NCBI RefSeq assembly: GCF_014643835.1
Contig: NZ_BMKD01000009.1
Coordinates: 62,001-126,000 of the forward strand
Direction of reading: 5' to 3'
DNA length: 64,000 bases
Source of the DNA: Mucilaginibacter rubeus
GTDB lineage: Bacteria; Bacteroidota; Bacteroidia; Sphingobacteriales; Sphingobacteriaceae
Positions 26,298 to 35,338 of this stretch are shown here, piece by piece (the stretch's first letter is position 1; each line of letters starts with the position of its first letter). Under the pieces are notes generated by a model. That model worked only from the letters and a program-made list of their open reading frames with translations, did not search any database and had not been told where the DNA came from. A program made the translations under genes and the position numbers.

Positions 26298-28757
26298 TTA
26301 AAATTTATAACTCAATGTGGTCAGGAACTGCCTTGGCGGTATAGGGTTAATGCTATAGTTTTCGTGCACATTGTAATTAAGCACGTTGCCAATATTAGAG
26401 ATCTTACCAATAATGGAAATCTTTTTATAAGTATAACCCACCGAAGCATCAACCGTTGTAAAGCCCGGCACATTAACTAATCTTGATATAGTTTGGGCTT
26501 GACCAACTGTATTGGTATTACCCGCAACACGATCGCCCAGGTAATAAACAGACGCACCTACTTTGAATCCTTTTAAATCGCCATTGTAAAAGGTATAAAA
26601 TATGCTTGTATTGGCGGTGTGTTTTGGTGTATTCAGCAAAGGCTGGCCGGCTATGTTACTGCCCAGCGCGGTTCCTGTTTTAGTATATTTGGCATTGGTA
26701 TAGCTATAGCCCGCCAATACATCCAAGCCCTTTACCGGGTGACCGGCGATATCAAGTTCCACCCCATCGCTTTTGGTTTCACCGCTCAGCACTTTGATGT
26801 TGGTATTGGTGTTCTCTTTCCCATCGGGACCGAAAGGTGCAGTTTGGGCCAGGTTATTATTTTTAATACGGTATGCTGTTACATTTACCGACAGGTTGCC
26901 ATTCAGGAAATCATTTTTAACGCCAACTTCATACTGGTCAACTATCGACGGATCAAGCGGAGCGCCATTAATATCAGACCCCGTATTCGTAATGAAAGAA
27001 TTGGAATAGCTTGCAAACAAGGCAGTATTTGCTATTGGTTTATAAACGATCCCAACACGCGGCGAAAACGCTTTATCTTCTTTCCCGGCAGCTGGTTTGG
27101 CTGGGGCAATAGGGCTGTAATTGGTAACTGTCGTAGGCGCTACATACTGGTATGACCAACGGATTCCCGCAAGCACCTTAACTTTTTCAGATAAACTGAT
27201 CAAATCGTTAGCATAAGCGCCAAAACGATTGGTAGCCGTTAAAATGCTATAAAACGGGTTCATCTGCGGTTTATCGGTACGGAGGATATACTTATTAAGG
27301 TCAAAAATGTTGATGGTATCATAAACCGCTTTTTGCTTAGTATTTGTTTGGTCAAGATAAGTCGAAACCCCATCTACGGTGGTAACGTAGGTATAAGCAT
27401 TATTGCGGTACCAATCGGCATCAACACCGACCAAAATATTGTGTTTTATAGCACCTGTGTTAAATTGTCCGGTAATATTGAACTGGCCGGTATAATAATC
27501 TTCAAGCGTTTTAGCCCGGTTCAGTGTGCGGCCCCAGTCACCATTGGGGTTAGGCAATACACGTTCGGTGGTTTGGTATTGGCGGTTAAAGTGCTGGTAT
27601 GAAAAACCGCCGCTTAACTGCCAAAGGCTATTAAGCTGATGGTTAATGGTTGCCGTTGCGGTAGTTTGTTTGGTATTACCGGTTGACCATGATGCACCCA
27701 AATACCGATTACGAGGAGCGTTGGCAATAACGTTATTGATTTGCCCGGTTCCGAAATCGGGGGTAAAATCGTAGTTAAGATAATCACCTTCAACAATTAA
27801 AGTCGTTTTATCACTTATTTTGTACAGGAATGAAGGATTGACGTATTCTTTTTCTGATTTTACATTATCGCGAAAGCTTTTGGCATTTTCATAGGTACCA
27901 TTTACGCGATATGCTAATTTGGAAGATATAGGGCCGTAAACGTCAAACGACGGGCGGTAAAGATCATAGCTGCCGTAGGTCATCGACACCTGGCCGCCCT
28001 GCGTAAATAAAGGTTTTTTGGTTACCATATTCAGGATGCCGCCGGGCGCAACGTTACCGTATAACAATGCAGCACTGCCTTTCAATATTTCAACACGCTC
28101 CAGTGAACTGATTTCCGGCACAACGCCCGAGTTAACCCTGAACCCGTTTTTAAAAATGTTATTGCTTCCAAAATTATAACCACGGGCGCCAAATGTTTCC
28201 TGGGTATTGCCCCTTCCACTGTACAGGTACACGCCATTTACGTTTTTGATAACATCGCTTAAACGCAATGACTGCTGCTGATCAAGCACATCGCGGCCTA
28301 TTACAGTAACGCTTTGCGGCAAGTCCATTGGCGATACGTTCATTTTGCCGATGCTTAACTTTTTACGGTTGATGGTTTTTGTTGAAGAAACTACCACCTC
28401 ATCTAACTGGGCCGAGCTTTCATTAAGTTTAAAGGATACTTCGGTTGTTTTATTTGCGAAAACTTTTACAGTTTGCTCTTCGGTTTTTGTACCAACATAT
28501 GAAGTAACCAGGGTGTAGGTGCCCGGTTTAACGTTATTGAAAGCGAATGATCCGTTATCGGTTGTGGTGGTACTTTTATTTAATCCTTTAATGGCAACAT
28601 TTACAAATGAAGCCGGCTTATCGTCGCTGGTTTTAACAACACCGGTTATTTTGCCGTTATTGCCTTCGTCATCAGCTTTAAGGATCAAGATATTTACAAA
28701 CAGGAATAAAATTAAAAAGGGGATTGTGCGCAGGTAATAGTAAAGATTATTCGTCAT
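26298..28757 (-). CDS. TonB-dependent siderophore receptor
   Basis: An outer-membrane receptor of 819 residues. From the chosen start, MTNNLYYYLRTIPF, there is a signal-like hydrophobic stretch, then a carboxypeptidase-regulatory-like (SusC-type N-terminal) beta domain (about 35-115, GKITGVVKTSDDKPA), the plug domain (about 135-240, with DVIKNVNGVYLYSGRGNTQE and ILKGSAALLYG) and a beta barrel ending in the terminal aromatic LSYKF. The plug and barrel resemble ferric-siderophore receptors of the FhuA/FoxA type rather than SusC, and no SusD partner is present. The frame is open for 19 codons upstream, overlapping the operator. Operator-like repeats suggest iron-responsive control. Confidence 0.9.
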   Translation of the reverse strand: MTNNLYYYLRTIPFLILFLFVNILILKADDEGNNGKITGVVKTSDDKPASFVNVAIKGLNKSTTTTDNGSFAFNNVKPGTYTLVTSYVGTKTEEQTVKVFANKTTEVSFKLNESSAQLDEVVVSSTKTINRKKLSIGKMNVSPMDLPQSVTVIGRDVLDQQQSLRLSDVIKNVNGVYLYSGRGNTQETFGARGYNFGSNNIFKNGFRVNSGVVPEISSLERVEILKGSAALLYGNVAPGGILNMVTKKPLFTQGGQVSMTYGSYDLYRPSFDVYGPISSKLAYRVNGTYENAKSFRDNVKSEKEYVNPSFLYKISDKTTLIVEGDYLNYDFTPDFGTGQINNVIANAPRNRYLGASWSTGNTKQTTATATINHQLNSLWQLSGGFSYQHFNRQYQTTERVLPNPNGDWGRTLNRAKTLEDYYTGQFNITGQFNTGAIKHNILVGVDADWYRNNAYTYVTTVDGVSTYLDQTNTKQKAVYDTINIFDLNKYILRTDKPQMNPFYSILTATNRFGAYANDLISLSEKVKVLAGIRWSYQYVAPTTVTNYSPIAPAKPAAGKEDKAFSPRVGIVYKPIANTALFASYSNSFITNTGSDINGAPLDPSIVDQYEVGVKNDFLNGNLSVNVTAYRIKNNNLAQTAPFGPDGKENTNTNIKVLSGETKSDGVELDIAGHPVKGLDVLAGYSYTNAKYTKTGTALGSNIAGQPLLNTPKHTANTSIFYTFYNGDLKGFKVGASVYYLGDRVAGNTNTVGQAQTISRLVNVPGFTTVDASVGYTYKKISIIGKISNIGNVLNYNVHENYSINPIPPRQFLTTLSYKF

Positions 28758-28760
28758 TCT

Positions 28761-28787
28761 ATTTAGATTAAGTCTAATTAAGCGCAA
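28761..28787 (-). promoter_or_regulatory. operator-like repeat, receptor-proximal copy
   Basis: A 27-base segment containing the dyad TTAGA-CTTAA-TCTAA on the minus strand. It is directly between the promoter -7 box and the start codon, where a repressor would block transcription. It matches the copy at 28820-28846 in 22 of 27 positions. The shape resembles Fur-type operators, but the regulator is not known. Confidence 0.55.
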
Positions 28788-28815
28788 AAGTATAAAAAGA
28801 CTTTTTATCTGCAAG
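28785..28815 (-). promoter_or_regulatory. Bacteroidota-type promoter of the TonB receptor
   Basis: On the minus strand TACTTTTG (28792-28785) matches TAnnTTTG exactly, with CTTG at 28815-28812 as the -33 element, 19 bases away. It is sandwiched between two operator-like repeats. Confidence 0.7.
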
Positions 28816-28819
28816 TTTT

Positions 28820-28846
28820 ATTTATAATTAGTTTAAATAAGCGCAA
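28820..28846 (-). promoter_or_regulatory. operator-like repeat, upstream copy
   Basis: The second copy of the 27-base sequence, 59 bases from the first and in the same orientation, just upstream of the -33 element. Shared features include the TAAGCGCAA end (plus strand) and the AT-rich dyad half. Confidence 0.5.
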
Positions 28847-28850
28847 GCAT

Positions 28851-28880
28851 AAAGGCCGCAATTTTCACTTGCAGCCTTTT
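28851..28880 (-). terminator. hairpin after the small lipoprotein gene
   Basis: AAAGGC-C-GCAA pairs with TTGC-A-GCCTTT across a seven-base loop. It follows the lipoprotein stop by about 20 bases on the minus strand. The T-tail is poor, so termination may be partial. Confidence 0.55.
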
Positions 28881-28899
28881 ATCGTAGGAAAAAAATGTA

Positions 28900-29325
28900 T
28901 TAATTAAGCACTATAGTAGCCGGACCGGATACTTTAGCTATATGGCAATTACATCCACCCGAAATTTTAAACAGCGCGGTTTGGGTGGCACCTGTTTGGA
29001 TATTGGTTACAGTAAGCTCCACGTCATCGCCTTCGGTCGAGAACTCATTTTTATTATTATCTGTAGCGATGGTATACAAATGCGGGCCTACAGTTGTTGA
29101 AGGAGGCCCCGGGTTTCCTTTAGCTATTACGGTTTGTTTGGTACGTAGATTTACAACCTTTACATCTTTTCCAAATGCCATTTGACCATCCTTATCAACA
29201 AAATTTACATATAGCGATGCGAAGTTCAGCGTGCAGGCCTGGCTTGGACAGCCGGTTTGCTGATTATGTTTTTTACAGCCCAATAAGACTGAAGCTATCA
29301 TAAAAAGGATGATATATTTATACAT
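28900..29325 (-). CDS. small cysteine-containing lipoprotein
   Basis: A 141-residue hypothetical protein. The N-terminus is a lipoprotein signal with lipobox LLGC (Cys17), followed by KK, so it should be acylated and reach the outer membrane. The mature part looks like a single beta-sandwich (alternating hydrophobic strands, YVNFVDKDGQMAFGKDVKV). It has further cysteines in GCPSQAC near the N-terminus and GGCNCHIA near the C-terminus, which could form disulfides or bind metal. It lies between a CocE-type hydrolase and the TonB receptor, each with its own hairpin. No function is assigned. Confidence 0.75.
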   Translation of the reverse strand: MYKYIILFMIASVLLGCKKHNQQTGCPSQACTLNFASLYVNFVDKDGQMAFGKDVKVVNLRTKQTVIAKGNPGPPSTTVGPHLYTIATDNNKNEFSTEGDDVELTVTNIQTGATQTALFKISGGCNCHIAKVSGPATIVLN

Positions 29326-29372
29326 GGCTATAGGTTTAATTAATAACCTTTACGACATTATGGTATAAAATG

Positions 29373-29404
29373 CGACAGCCCCATGTAAATACATGAGGCT
29401 GTCG
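29373..29404 (-). terminator. terminator-like hairpin after the CocE-type gene
   Basis: CGACAGCC-CCATGT and ACATG-A-GGCTGTCG pair around a short AT loop, followed on the minus strand by CATTTTATA. It begins 20 bases after the upstream stop. Confidence 0.7.
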
Positions 29405-29423
29405 TACTTGCATTGCAAGTATT

Positions 29424-31295
29424 TTATTCCATAACCCTAACCTTTAAGTAACTTGGGTTTGTTTTGGATGTATAAACTTTATGTGTAGCCTTTTTAAAAT
29501 CGGTATCTTTTGCCTTCATAATATCCTGAAACTGCTGTGTGTTCCTATCAATAAGCGGGAACCAGGTACTTTGTATCTGAACCATCATGCGGTGCCCTTT
29601 TTTGAAGGTGTGCAGCACATCCTGTAATTCAAAATTTACCGGCGTTACTTTTCCAGGCACAAAAGGTTCGGGCTTATCAAAACCGTTGCGGAACTTGCCG
29701 CGCATGGCCTCGCTGCGTACCATTTGCTGGTAGCCACTCAGGTACACCTCCTTGCCAGCCCATTTGGTATTTTTGGTAGAGTCGGGATAAACATCAATCA
29801 CTTTAACCACCCAATCAGCATCTGTGCCAGTAGTTGATACTTTAAGATTGGTCCAGATATTACCTGCGATGGTTACATCCTTATCTAAAATATCAGTTTC
29901 GTAAGTAAGCACATCCGGACGTTGCGATGCAAAACGCTGATCGGCGGTCATGTATTCGCGCTTCATATCCATATCAATACTATTGATGAAAGGCACCGGT
30001 TTGTTAGGGTCGGATATAAACTCATCAAAAGTATTTGCAACTGCTACAGGGGCTGCGAAAGACAACTTGCCACCGGGAAGCAGGTATAGATTTTTTTCTG
30101 TAGCTTCTTTTGGAGGCCAGGTGTTATAGGTTTTCCACTGATTAACACCGGTTTCAAACGTTGATACCGGCTTCAGGTCAAAGTCAGCAGTACCTTTTAA
30201 ATAGTGGCTAAAAAAGGCGAACTCAATTTTTTCACGGTAGAAAGGGCCTGTAGGGCCGCCGAACCCCACATCGCCCAGGTGATCCCCGTCACCTCGTGCC
30301 CAGCCCCCGTGCACCCAAGGGCCCATGGTAAAGTAAACCGGGGTTTTAGGATTTTCTTTAACCAGCGTTTTATAGGTATTGATAGCTCCGTATAAATCTT
30401 CGGCATCGTACCAGCCGCCGGTTACCAGTACCGCTGTTTTTATATCATGCAAATGATAAAGCACATTACGGTCTTTCCAATGCTGATCGTAGTTAGGGTG
30501 ATCAAGCATTTCGTTCCATAAACGGATAGTATCCTTATAGTATTTAGTGTTTGAATTTTTTACCGATCCCATCTTCAGGAAAAAGTCATACCCATCTTCG
30601 GTGCCTGCGTCAAAGCCTTTGCCACGGCGCTGGGTTGGTTTATCGTCCTGCCTGTTGGTAAAGCCCGGATAAAAACCAAAGTTTGCTACCAGCATAAAGG
30701 CACCGTTATGAAATGCGTCATCGCGATACAGGTCGGCAATTGGAGCCTGCGGCGATGCGGCTACCAGGGCCGGGTGACGGCTTAACAAAGCTGTTGTGGT
30801 ATAAAAGCCCGGATACGAAATACCCCACACACCAACCTTGCCATTGTTATTGGGGATGTTTTTCAGTAACCAGTCGATAGTATCGTAAGTATCCGTGCCT
30901 TCATCAACATCTTTATTGGTTTTATGATCTTCCTTTTCGGGGGTCATTTCTTCGTAAATACCTTCACTCATCCAACGGCCACGTACATCCTGGTAAACAA
31001 AGATGTACCCATCGTGAGCGAATAATGATGATGGCCCAAGGCTGCCTTTATACAGTTCTGTACCATAGGGCGCTACGCTATACGGGGTCCTGTCCATCAT
31101 AAAAGGATATTTTTTTGACTGGTCCTTAGGTACATATACCGAGGTAAACAGCTTTTTACCATCCCTCATTGGGATCTGGTATTCATATTTCTGGTAATTG
31201 GCTTTAATGTAATCAGCATCCGGCGCTTTGGGCTGCGCGTACAGGCCTGATGCCGAAAGCAAAAGGCAGAAAATGAAAAGTAAATTTTTCTTCAT
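29424..31295 (-). CDS. CocE/NonD-family alpha/beta hydrolase
   Basis: A 623-residue secreted hydrolase of the X-Pro dipeptidyl-peptidase (S15)/CocE type, which cleaves esters or amide bonds such as alpha-amino-acid esters or beta-lactam precursors in characterised members. The chosen start, MKKNLLFIFC, gives a clean Sec signal ending LYAQ; six codons upstream were dropped. The nucleophile is the serine of GVWGISYPGF (about Ser160). A probable acid is in TGGWYDAEDLYG and the histidine in GPWVHGGW. A C-terminal jelly-roll domain follows (about 400-620). The physiological substrate is not evident. Confidence 0.88.
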   Translation of the reverse strand: MKKNLLFIFCLLLSASGLYAQPKAPDADYIKANYQKYEYQIPMRDGKKLFTSVYVPKDQSKKYPFMMDRTPYSVAPYGTELYKGSLGPSSLFAHDGYIFVYQDVRGRWMSEGIYEEMTPEKEDHKTNKDVDEGTDTYDTIDWLLKNIPNNNGKVGVWGISYPGFYTTTALLSRHPALVAASPQAPIADLYRDDAFHNGAFMLVANFGFYPGFTNRQDDKPTQRRGKGFDAGTEDGYDFFLKMGSVKNSNTKYYKDTIRLWNEMLDHPNYDQHWKDRNVLYHLHDIKTAVLVTGGWYDAEDLYGAINTYKTLVKENPKTPVYFTMGPWVHGGWARGDGDHLGDVGFGGPTGPFYREKIEFAFFSHYLKGTADFDLKPVSTFETGVNQWKTYNTWPPKEATEKNLYLLPGGKLSFAAPVAVANTFDEFISDPNKPVPFINSIDMDMKREYMTADQRFASQRPDVLTYETDILDKDVTIAGNIWTNLKVSTTGTDADWVVKVIDVYPDSTKNTKWAGKEVYLSGYQQMVRSEAMRGKFRNGFDKPEPFVPGKVTPVNFELQDVLHTFKKGHRMMVQIQSTWFPLIDRNTQQFQDIMKAKDTDFKKATHKVYTSKTNPSYLKVRVME

Positions 31296-31529
31296 AAAAT
31301 TTTTGTCAGTCAATCAAATGTAGCCGAATAAAATAAAAAGGACAACTAACCATACGGCAATTTACAAAAAGCCTCTTTTTTGTTACAGAACAAAGGTTTT
31401 TGTTATAGTTAAAATTAAGTGTAATAAGCACATTTATTAACCATAGTAATATTTTTATAAAATAATAATTAAAACCTGTAGGCGATTATACACGTTTAAT
31501 GGTCTATTACTTTGAACCAAATAATACCG

Positions 31530-31560
31530 GAGCGAGGACCTAAGCGCCCGGCAACCTAAA
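31530..31560 (+). other. GC-rich conserved-looking leader segment
   Basis: Within a very AT-rich leader, about 130 bases before the GH18 gene, there is CGGAGCGAGGACC and then GCGCCCGGCAACCT. The second part resembles the CCGGCAACC core of SAM-I riboswitches, but no P1 helix or full core is seen. It may be a structured leader or a fragment of a repeat. Confidence 0.25.
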
Positions 31561-31685
31561 ATATTTAAACAGTTTTTTTTTGAGATAGTGACTATCCCCT
31601 GGCTATGCCATGGGCCGGCTTTATGCAAACCAGTTATGCTAAAACAATTTATCTTTTTATAAACAATTTAACAAACACACCAATT

Positions 31686-32915
31686 ATGAGAACAAACTTT
31701 AATCTACCACTTACAAAAACACTAACCGCCTTATTCGGCGCAGTTGTACTCCTCACATCCGCCTGTAAAAAAGAAAAAGCGGCACTGCCTACTGATGCCG
31801 GCAACACTCCGTCAAAGTTAAGCACCAATGCCATAGGCGTGGCCGGGCCTAAGGGTGTTTGCTATGTGGAGGTAAATAATAATGATATCCGCAATGTGGG
31901 TAATTATACCCTTTCAACCGGGGAGCAGCTTTTTGATATTGCTATTATATTTGCGGCCAACATCAACTATGACACCGGCACGCAAAAAGCAGTGCTGTAC
32001 TTTAACCCGCAAGTAACCAACGTACTCAACAATAAAGCCACTTATATTCAAAGCCTGCAGGCTAAAGGTATTAAGGTATTGTTATCTATTTTGGGCAATC
32101 ACCAGGGCGCGGGGATCTCTAATTTTCCATCTCAGGCTGCCGCAAATGATTTTGCTCAGCAATTAAGCAACGCCGTTACCACTTACGGCCTGGACGGTAT
32201 TGACTTTGACGATGAATATGCCGACTATGGCACCAATGGTACCGGTCAGCCAAACGACAGCTCATTTGTTTACCTTGTTACTGCCTTACGTAACCTGATG
32301 CCTACCAAAATAATTTCGTTTTACTTTTATGGCCCGGCTGCGTCACGGCTGAGCTACAATGGTGTAACGGTAGGCTCAAAAGTTAACTATAGCTGGAACG
32401 CTATTTATGGCACTTATTCTGTTCCAAATGTTCCGGGATTAACCGCAGCCAACCTTGGCCCGGCCGCTATTGATATTCAAAGTACCAGTTCATCAACAGC
32501 AGCATCACTGGCAACCCAAACTGTAAATAACAATTATGGCATCTATCTGTATTACAATTTGCCTAATAGCGACGTACATACTTACCTTTCGAGTGTATCA
32601 AACGCGTTATACGGCAAGTCTACTGTATATACGGGAACCAGTACTACAGGGATAACTTTTTACCAGGACATCAATTACGGCGGTACAGTAACGAGTGCCA
32701 TACCTAAGGGCACTTATACCCTGGCACAATTGCAGGCTTATGGCTTTGTAGATAACTGGGCTTCGTCGGTAAAGATCCCAACCGGTTGGACAGTGACGAT
32801 GTATGCAAACGATAACTCTACCGGTACATCCTGGACACGAACATCAAACACAGCTAATTTTACCACCCTATTTCCAAATGCAAATGATGTGGTGACTTCG
32901 GTTAAAATTCAATAA
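31686..32915 (+). CDS. GH18 glycosidase lipoprotein with beta/gamma-crystallin domain
   Basis: A 409-residue protein. The start MRTNFNLPLTK gives a lipoprotein signal with lipobox near LLTSAC; an upstream in-frame ATG would add an unlikely extension. The catalytic GH18 motif DxxDxDxE is intact as DGIDFDDE (Asp170, Asp173, Asp175, Glu177). The family includes chitinases and EndoF/EndoH-type endo-beta-N-acetylglucosaminidases, and the compact domain resembles the latter. The C-terminal 88 residues (from about 322, GITFYQDINYGG) form a beta/gamma-crystallin-like domain, a calcium- or carbohydrate-binding module. With GH125 it could take part in N-glycan degradation. Confidence 0.82.
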   Translation: MRTNFNLPLTKTLTALFGAVVLLTSACKKEKAALPTDAGNTPSKLSTNAIGVAGPKGVCYVEVNNNDIRNVGNYTLSTGEQLFDIAIIFAANINYDTGTQKAVLYFNPQVTNVLNNKATYIQSLQAKGIKVLLSILGNHQGAGISNFPSQAAANDFAQQLSNAVTTYGLDGIDFDDEYADYGTNGTGQPNDSSFVYLVTALRNLMPTKIISFYFYGPAASRLSYNGVTVGSKVNYSWNAIYGTYSVPNVPGLTAANLGPAAIDIQSTSSSTAASLATQTVNNNYGIYLYYNLPNSDVHTYLSSVSNALYGKSTVYTGTSTTGITFYQDINYGGTVTSAIPKGTYTLAQLQAYGFVDNWASSVKIPTGWTVTMYANDNSTGTSWTRTSNTANFTTLFPNANDVVTSVKIQ

Positions 32916-32923
32916 TTAAATAA

Positions 32924-32954
32924 AATGAGCGTTTCCATATTGGGAACGCTCATT
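32924..32954. terminator. bidirectional terminator
   Basis: AATGAGCGTTTCC and GGGAACGCTCATT pair with one G-U over 13 bases around a five-base loop, between the convergent GH18 and GNAT genes. Confidence 0.8.
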
Positions 32955-32959
32955 ACTTA

Positions 32960-33397
32960 TTATATACTTTGCTGCATTACGTAATAATCTCCAAGGCTGT
33001 CAGTGCCGCTATCTCTCACTTCCCAATTTAAAGCCCGATAAAATTGAACCGCTGCCTCGTTTTTAATGAGACATTTTAAACTAAGCGGAGTTGGGTAAGT
33101 TTGAGCTGCTAAAGCAAGCAGTGCTTTCCCAGTACCTTTTCCCCTGTATCTGGCGTCGATATACAAATGATGAATAAAAGCATCGGGAGGCCATACTGCC
33201 ATAAAGCCTGCTATCTGATCATCATATTCGGCTACCCATATATCTTCATCACGTGTGTGAGCGTCAAAGTCATTCAACGTAAACAAGGAGCTGTCTGTCC
33301 AGTAAAAAGTCTGGATCCGGCAAAGCAGATAGATTTCACTAAGTTTTTGGCGGTCTTTCTCTTCAAAACTCCGGATATGTAGACTAACCAATTTCAA
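32960..33397 (-). CDS. GNAT-family N-acetyltransferase
   Basis: A 145-residue single-domain GNAT enzyme using acetyl-CoA; the substrate is unknown. The pyrophosphate-binding motif A, DARYRGKGTGKALL, is at about 79-92, preceded by the beta-strand DAFIHHLYI. The C-terminal half contains the usual FYRALNWEV segment. It is a stand-alone gene on the minus strand, downstream of the GMC oxidoreductase and separated from it by about 90 bases. Confidence 0.87.
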   Translation of the reverse strand: MKLVSLHIRSFEEKDRQKLSEIYLLCRIQTFYWTDSSLFTLNDFDAHTRDEDIWVAEYDDQIAGFMAVWPPDAFIHHLYIDARYRGKGTGKALLALAAQTYPTPLSLKCLIKNEAAVQFYRALNWEVRDSGTDSLGDYYVMQQSI

Positions 33398-33485
33398 TAT
33401 CTGCGAAAATACTATTTATCAATCATCCAATCTATCTGAAAACCAGATAAGTAATCTGTCAATAGGCTTAACAGAAAGCCAAGCA

Positions 33486-35201
33486 CTAAATATTATTTTT
33501 CCGCAATTCATCAACAGCATAATTTGCAGCCCTCACAGTAAGGGCCATGAAAGTTAAAGAAGGATTTTGAGTGCCGGTAGATGTCATACAAGCTCCATCG
33601 GTTACAAACACATTAGGACATTCATGCAGCTGGTTCCATTTATTTAGCAACGAGTTTTTGGGATTGGTTCCCATCCTTACCCCTCCAACTTCGTGGATAT
33701 CTAAACCAGGCGCCTGTTTGCTATCATTAGGGGTGATATTTTTACATCCAGCCTTATCAAGCATCTCAGCACCCTGCTGCAAAAAATCATTTAGGGATTT
33801 TACATCATTATCATCATAATCTACCGAAACTGACAGTAACGGTATTCCCCATTCATCTGTTCGGTCTTTACTCAGGCTCACCCTATTTTCGGCCTTGGGA
33901 ATGGTTTCGCCCTGCATCATCATATATACATTCCAGTTGCCCGGTTCGGAGATATTTTCCTTATAGTTAGCCCCAATCTGATCGCCATCAACAGCATGCC
34001 CCCAACTGCTCCTTGTAGCGCTATAAAACGTCATATACCCTCTTAAAAAGTCGGTTTCCTGCTTGTAAACATTTCTGAAATTTGGCATCATAACCGCAGC
34101 AGGCCTCCGGCCATAATAATAGGTATCCAGGTAACCATCAATGGTTGCCGTTAACGATCCGCGATAATTATGAAATGCAATATACCTGCCAAGCAAATCA
34201 TTATCGTTTCCTAAACCGTTTGGAAACCTGCCTGATTTTGAATTGAGTAAAATAAGGTTAGAGTTTAACGTAGCTGCGTTTACAAAAATAATACGGGCAT
34301 AATATTCGGTAACCGATTTAGTGTGTGCATCTATTACCCTGACACCTGTTGCCTTTCCCTTTTTTTCATCGTAAATAATTGAATGTACTACGGCATCGGG
34401 CCGGAGGGTAAGATTCCCCGTTTTGGCCGCCCATGGCAAGGTTGATGAATTAGAGCTAAAGTAACCCCCAAACGGACAACCGCGCTCACATAAACTCCTG
34501 GCCTGGCATTGCCCCCGGCCCTGTTGTAAATGAACTGGTTGCGGTTTGGTTAAATGCGCGCACCTGCCAATAACAACATGCCTGTCATGGTATGCATCCA
34601 TTATTCTTTTTTGAATCTGCTTTTCAACCACATTCATTTCCCATGGCGGTAAAAACTCGCCATCCGGCAGCGTTTCCAATCCATCCTTGTTACCGGCAAT
34701 GCCGGCAAATAACTCTACATGACTATACCATGGTGCAATATCGTTGTAACTTATAGGCCATGCTGTAGCAAAGCCATCTCTTGCCGGGCCCTCAAAATCA
34801 AACTTGCTCCAGCGCTGGGTTTGCCTGGCCCACAGCAATGATTTCCCTCCCACCTGGTACCCGCGAATCCAGTCGAACGGCTTTTCCTGAACATACGGGT
34901 GTTCTTTATCTTTAACAAAAAAATGAGTTGTAGCCTCGCTAAATGCGTAACACTTTTCAGCTATCGGATTTTCATTTTTTATAGCTTCAGGTAAATGCCC
35001 GCGATGAGGGAAATCCCAGGGATTTTTAGTAGCTGTTGGATAATCCCTTAAATGTGTAACATTCCGGCCACGTTCCAGTACCAATGTTTTCAGCCCTTTT
35101 TCGCACAGCTCTTTGGCAGCCCATCCGCCGCTGATACCCGATCCAATCACAATGGCGTCAAACGTGTGTTGAGCCTCTCCTCCCGAATTAATGTTGATCA
35201 T
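33486..35201 (-). CDS. GMC-family FAD oxidoreductase
   Basis: A 571-residue FAD-dependent oxidoreductase of the glucose-methanol-choline family. The dinucleotide-binding motif VIGSGISGGWAAKEL is at about 16-30 and the ADP-ribose acid in VLERG follows. A cysteine-containing loop (CERGCPFGG) and the C-terminal HEVGGVRMGTN and GTQNPSLTFMALTVRAA blocks carry the catalytic histidine and asparagine. This subfamily often pairs with a gluconate-2-dehydrogenase subunit-3-like protein in Bacteroidota; no such gene is adjacent. It has no obvious signal peptide. The substrate, probably a sugar or polyol, is not determined. Confidence 0.88.
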   Translation of the reverse strand: MININSGGEAQHTFDAIVIGSGISGGWAAKELCEKGLKTLVLERGRNVTHLRDYPTATKNPWDFPHRGHLPEAIKNENPIAEKCYAFSEATTHFFVKDKEHPYVQEKPFDWIRGYQVGGKSLLWARQTQRWSKFDFEGPARDGFATAWPISYNDIAPWYSHVELFAGIAGNKDGLETLPDGEFLPPWEMNVVEKQIQKRIMDAYHDRHVVIGRCAHLTKPQPVHLQQGRGQCQARSLCERGCPFGGYFSSNSSTLPWAAKTGNLTLRPDAVVHSIIYDEKKGKATGVRVIDAHTKSVTEYYARIIFVNAATLNSNLILLNSKSGRFPNGLGNDNDLLGRYIAFHNYRGSLTATIDGYLDTYYYGRRPAAVMMPNFRNVYKQETDFLRGYMTFYSATRSSWGHAVDGDQIGANYKENISEPGNWNVYMMMQGETIPKAENRVSLSKDRTDEWGIPLLSVSVDYDDNDVKSLNDFLQQGAEMLDKAGCKNITPNDSKQAPGLDIHEVGGVRMGTNPKNSLLNKWNQLHECPNVFVTDGACMTSTGTQNPSLTFMALTVRAANYAVDELRKNNI

Positions 35202-35291
35202 ATTTCATAATTGGCTTAAACAACAATGCAAAACTCAATTTGAAGTTAAGATAATTATCAGGGAATAAATTGATCAGCAACGGATTTAAAC

Positions 35292-35321
35292 AAAAAAAGC
35301 CCCGTTACCGGAGCTTTTTTT
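35292..35321 (-). terminator. terminator after pgk
   Basis: On the minus strand AGCTCCG and CGGGGCT pair around GTAA, with seven A before and seven T after. It begins about 18 bases after the pgk stop. Confidence 0.88.
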
Positions 35322-35338
35322 GTCTGTTTTAATCCTTA

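Noticed and set aside
31530-31560. Calling a SAM riboswitch
   Set aside because: Only one short block resembles the aptamer; the P1 helix and remaining core are not visible, and the downstream gene is not a SAM-related gene.
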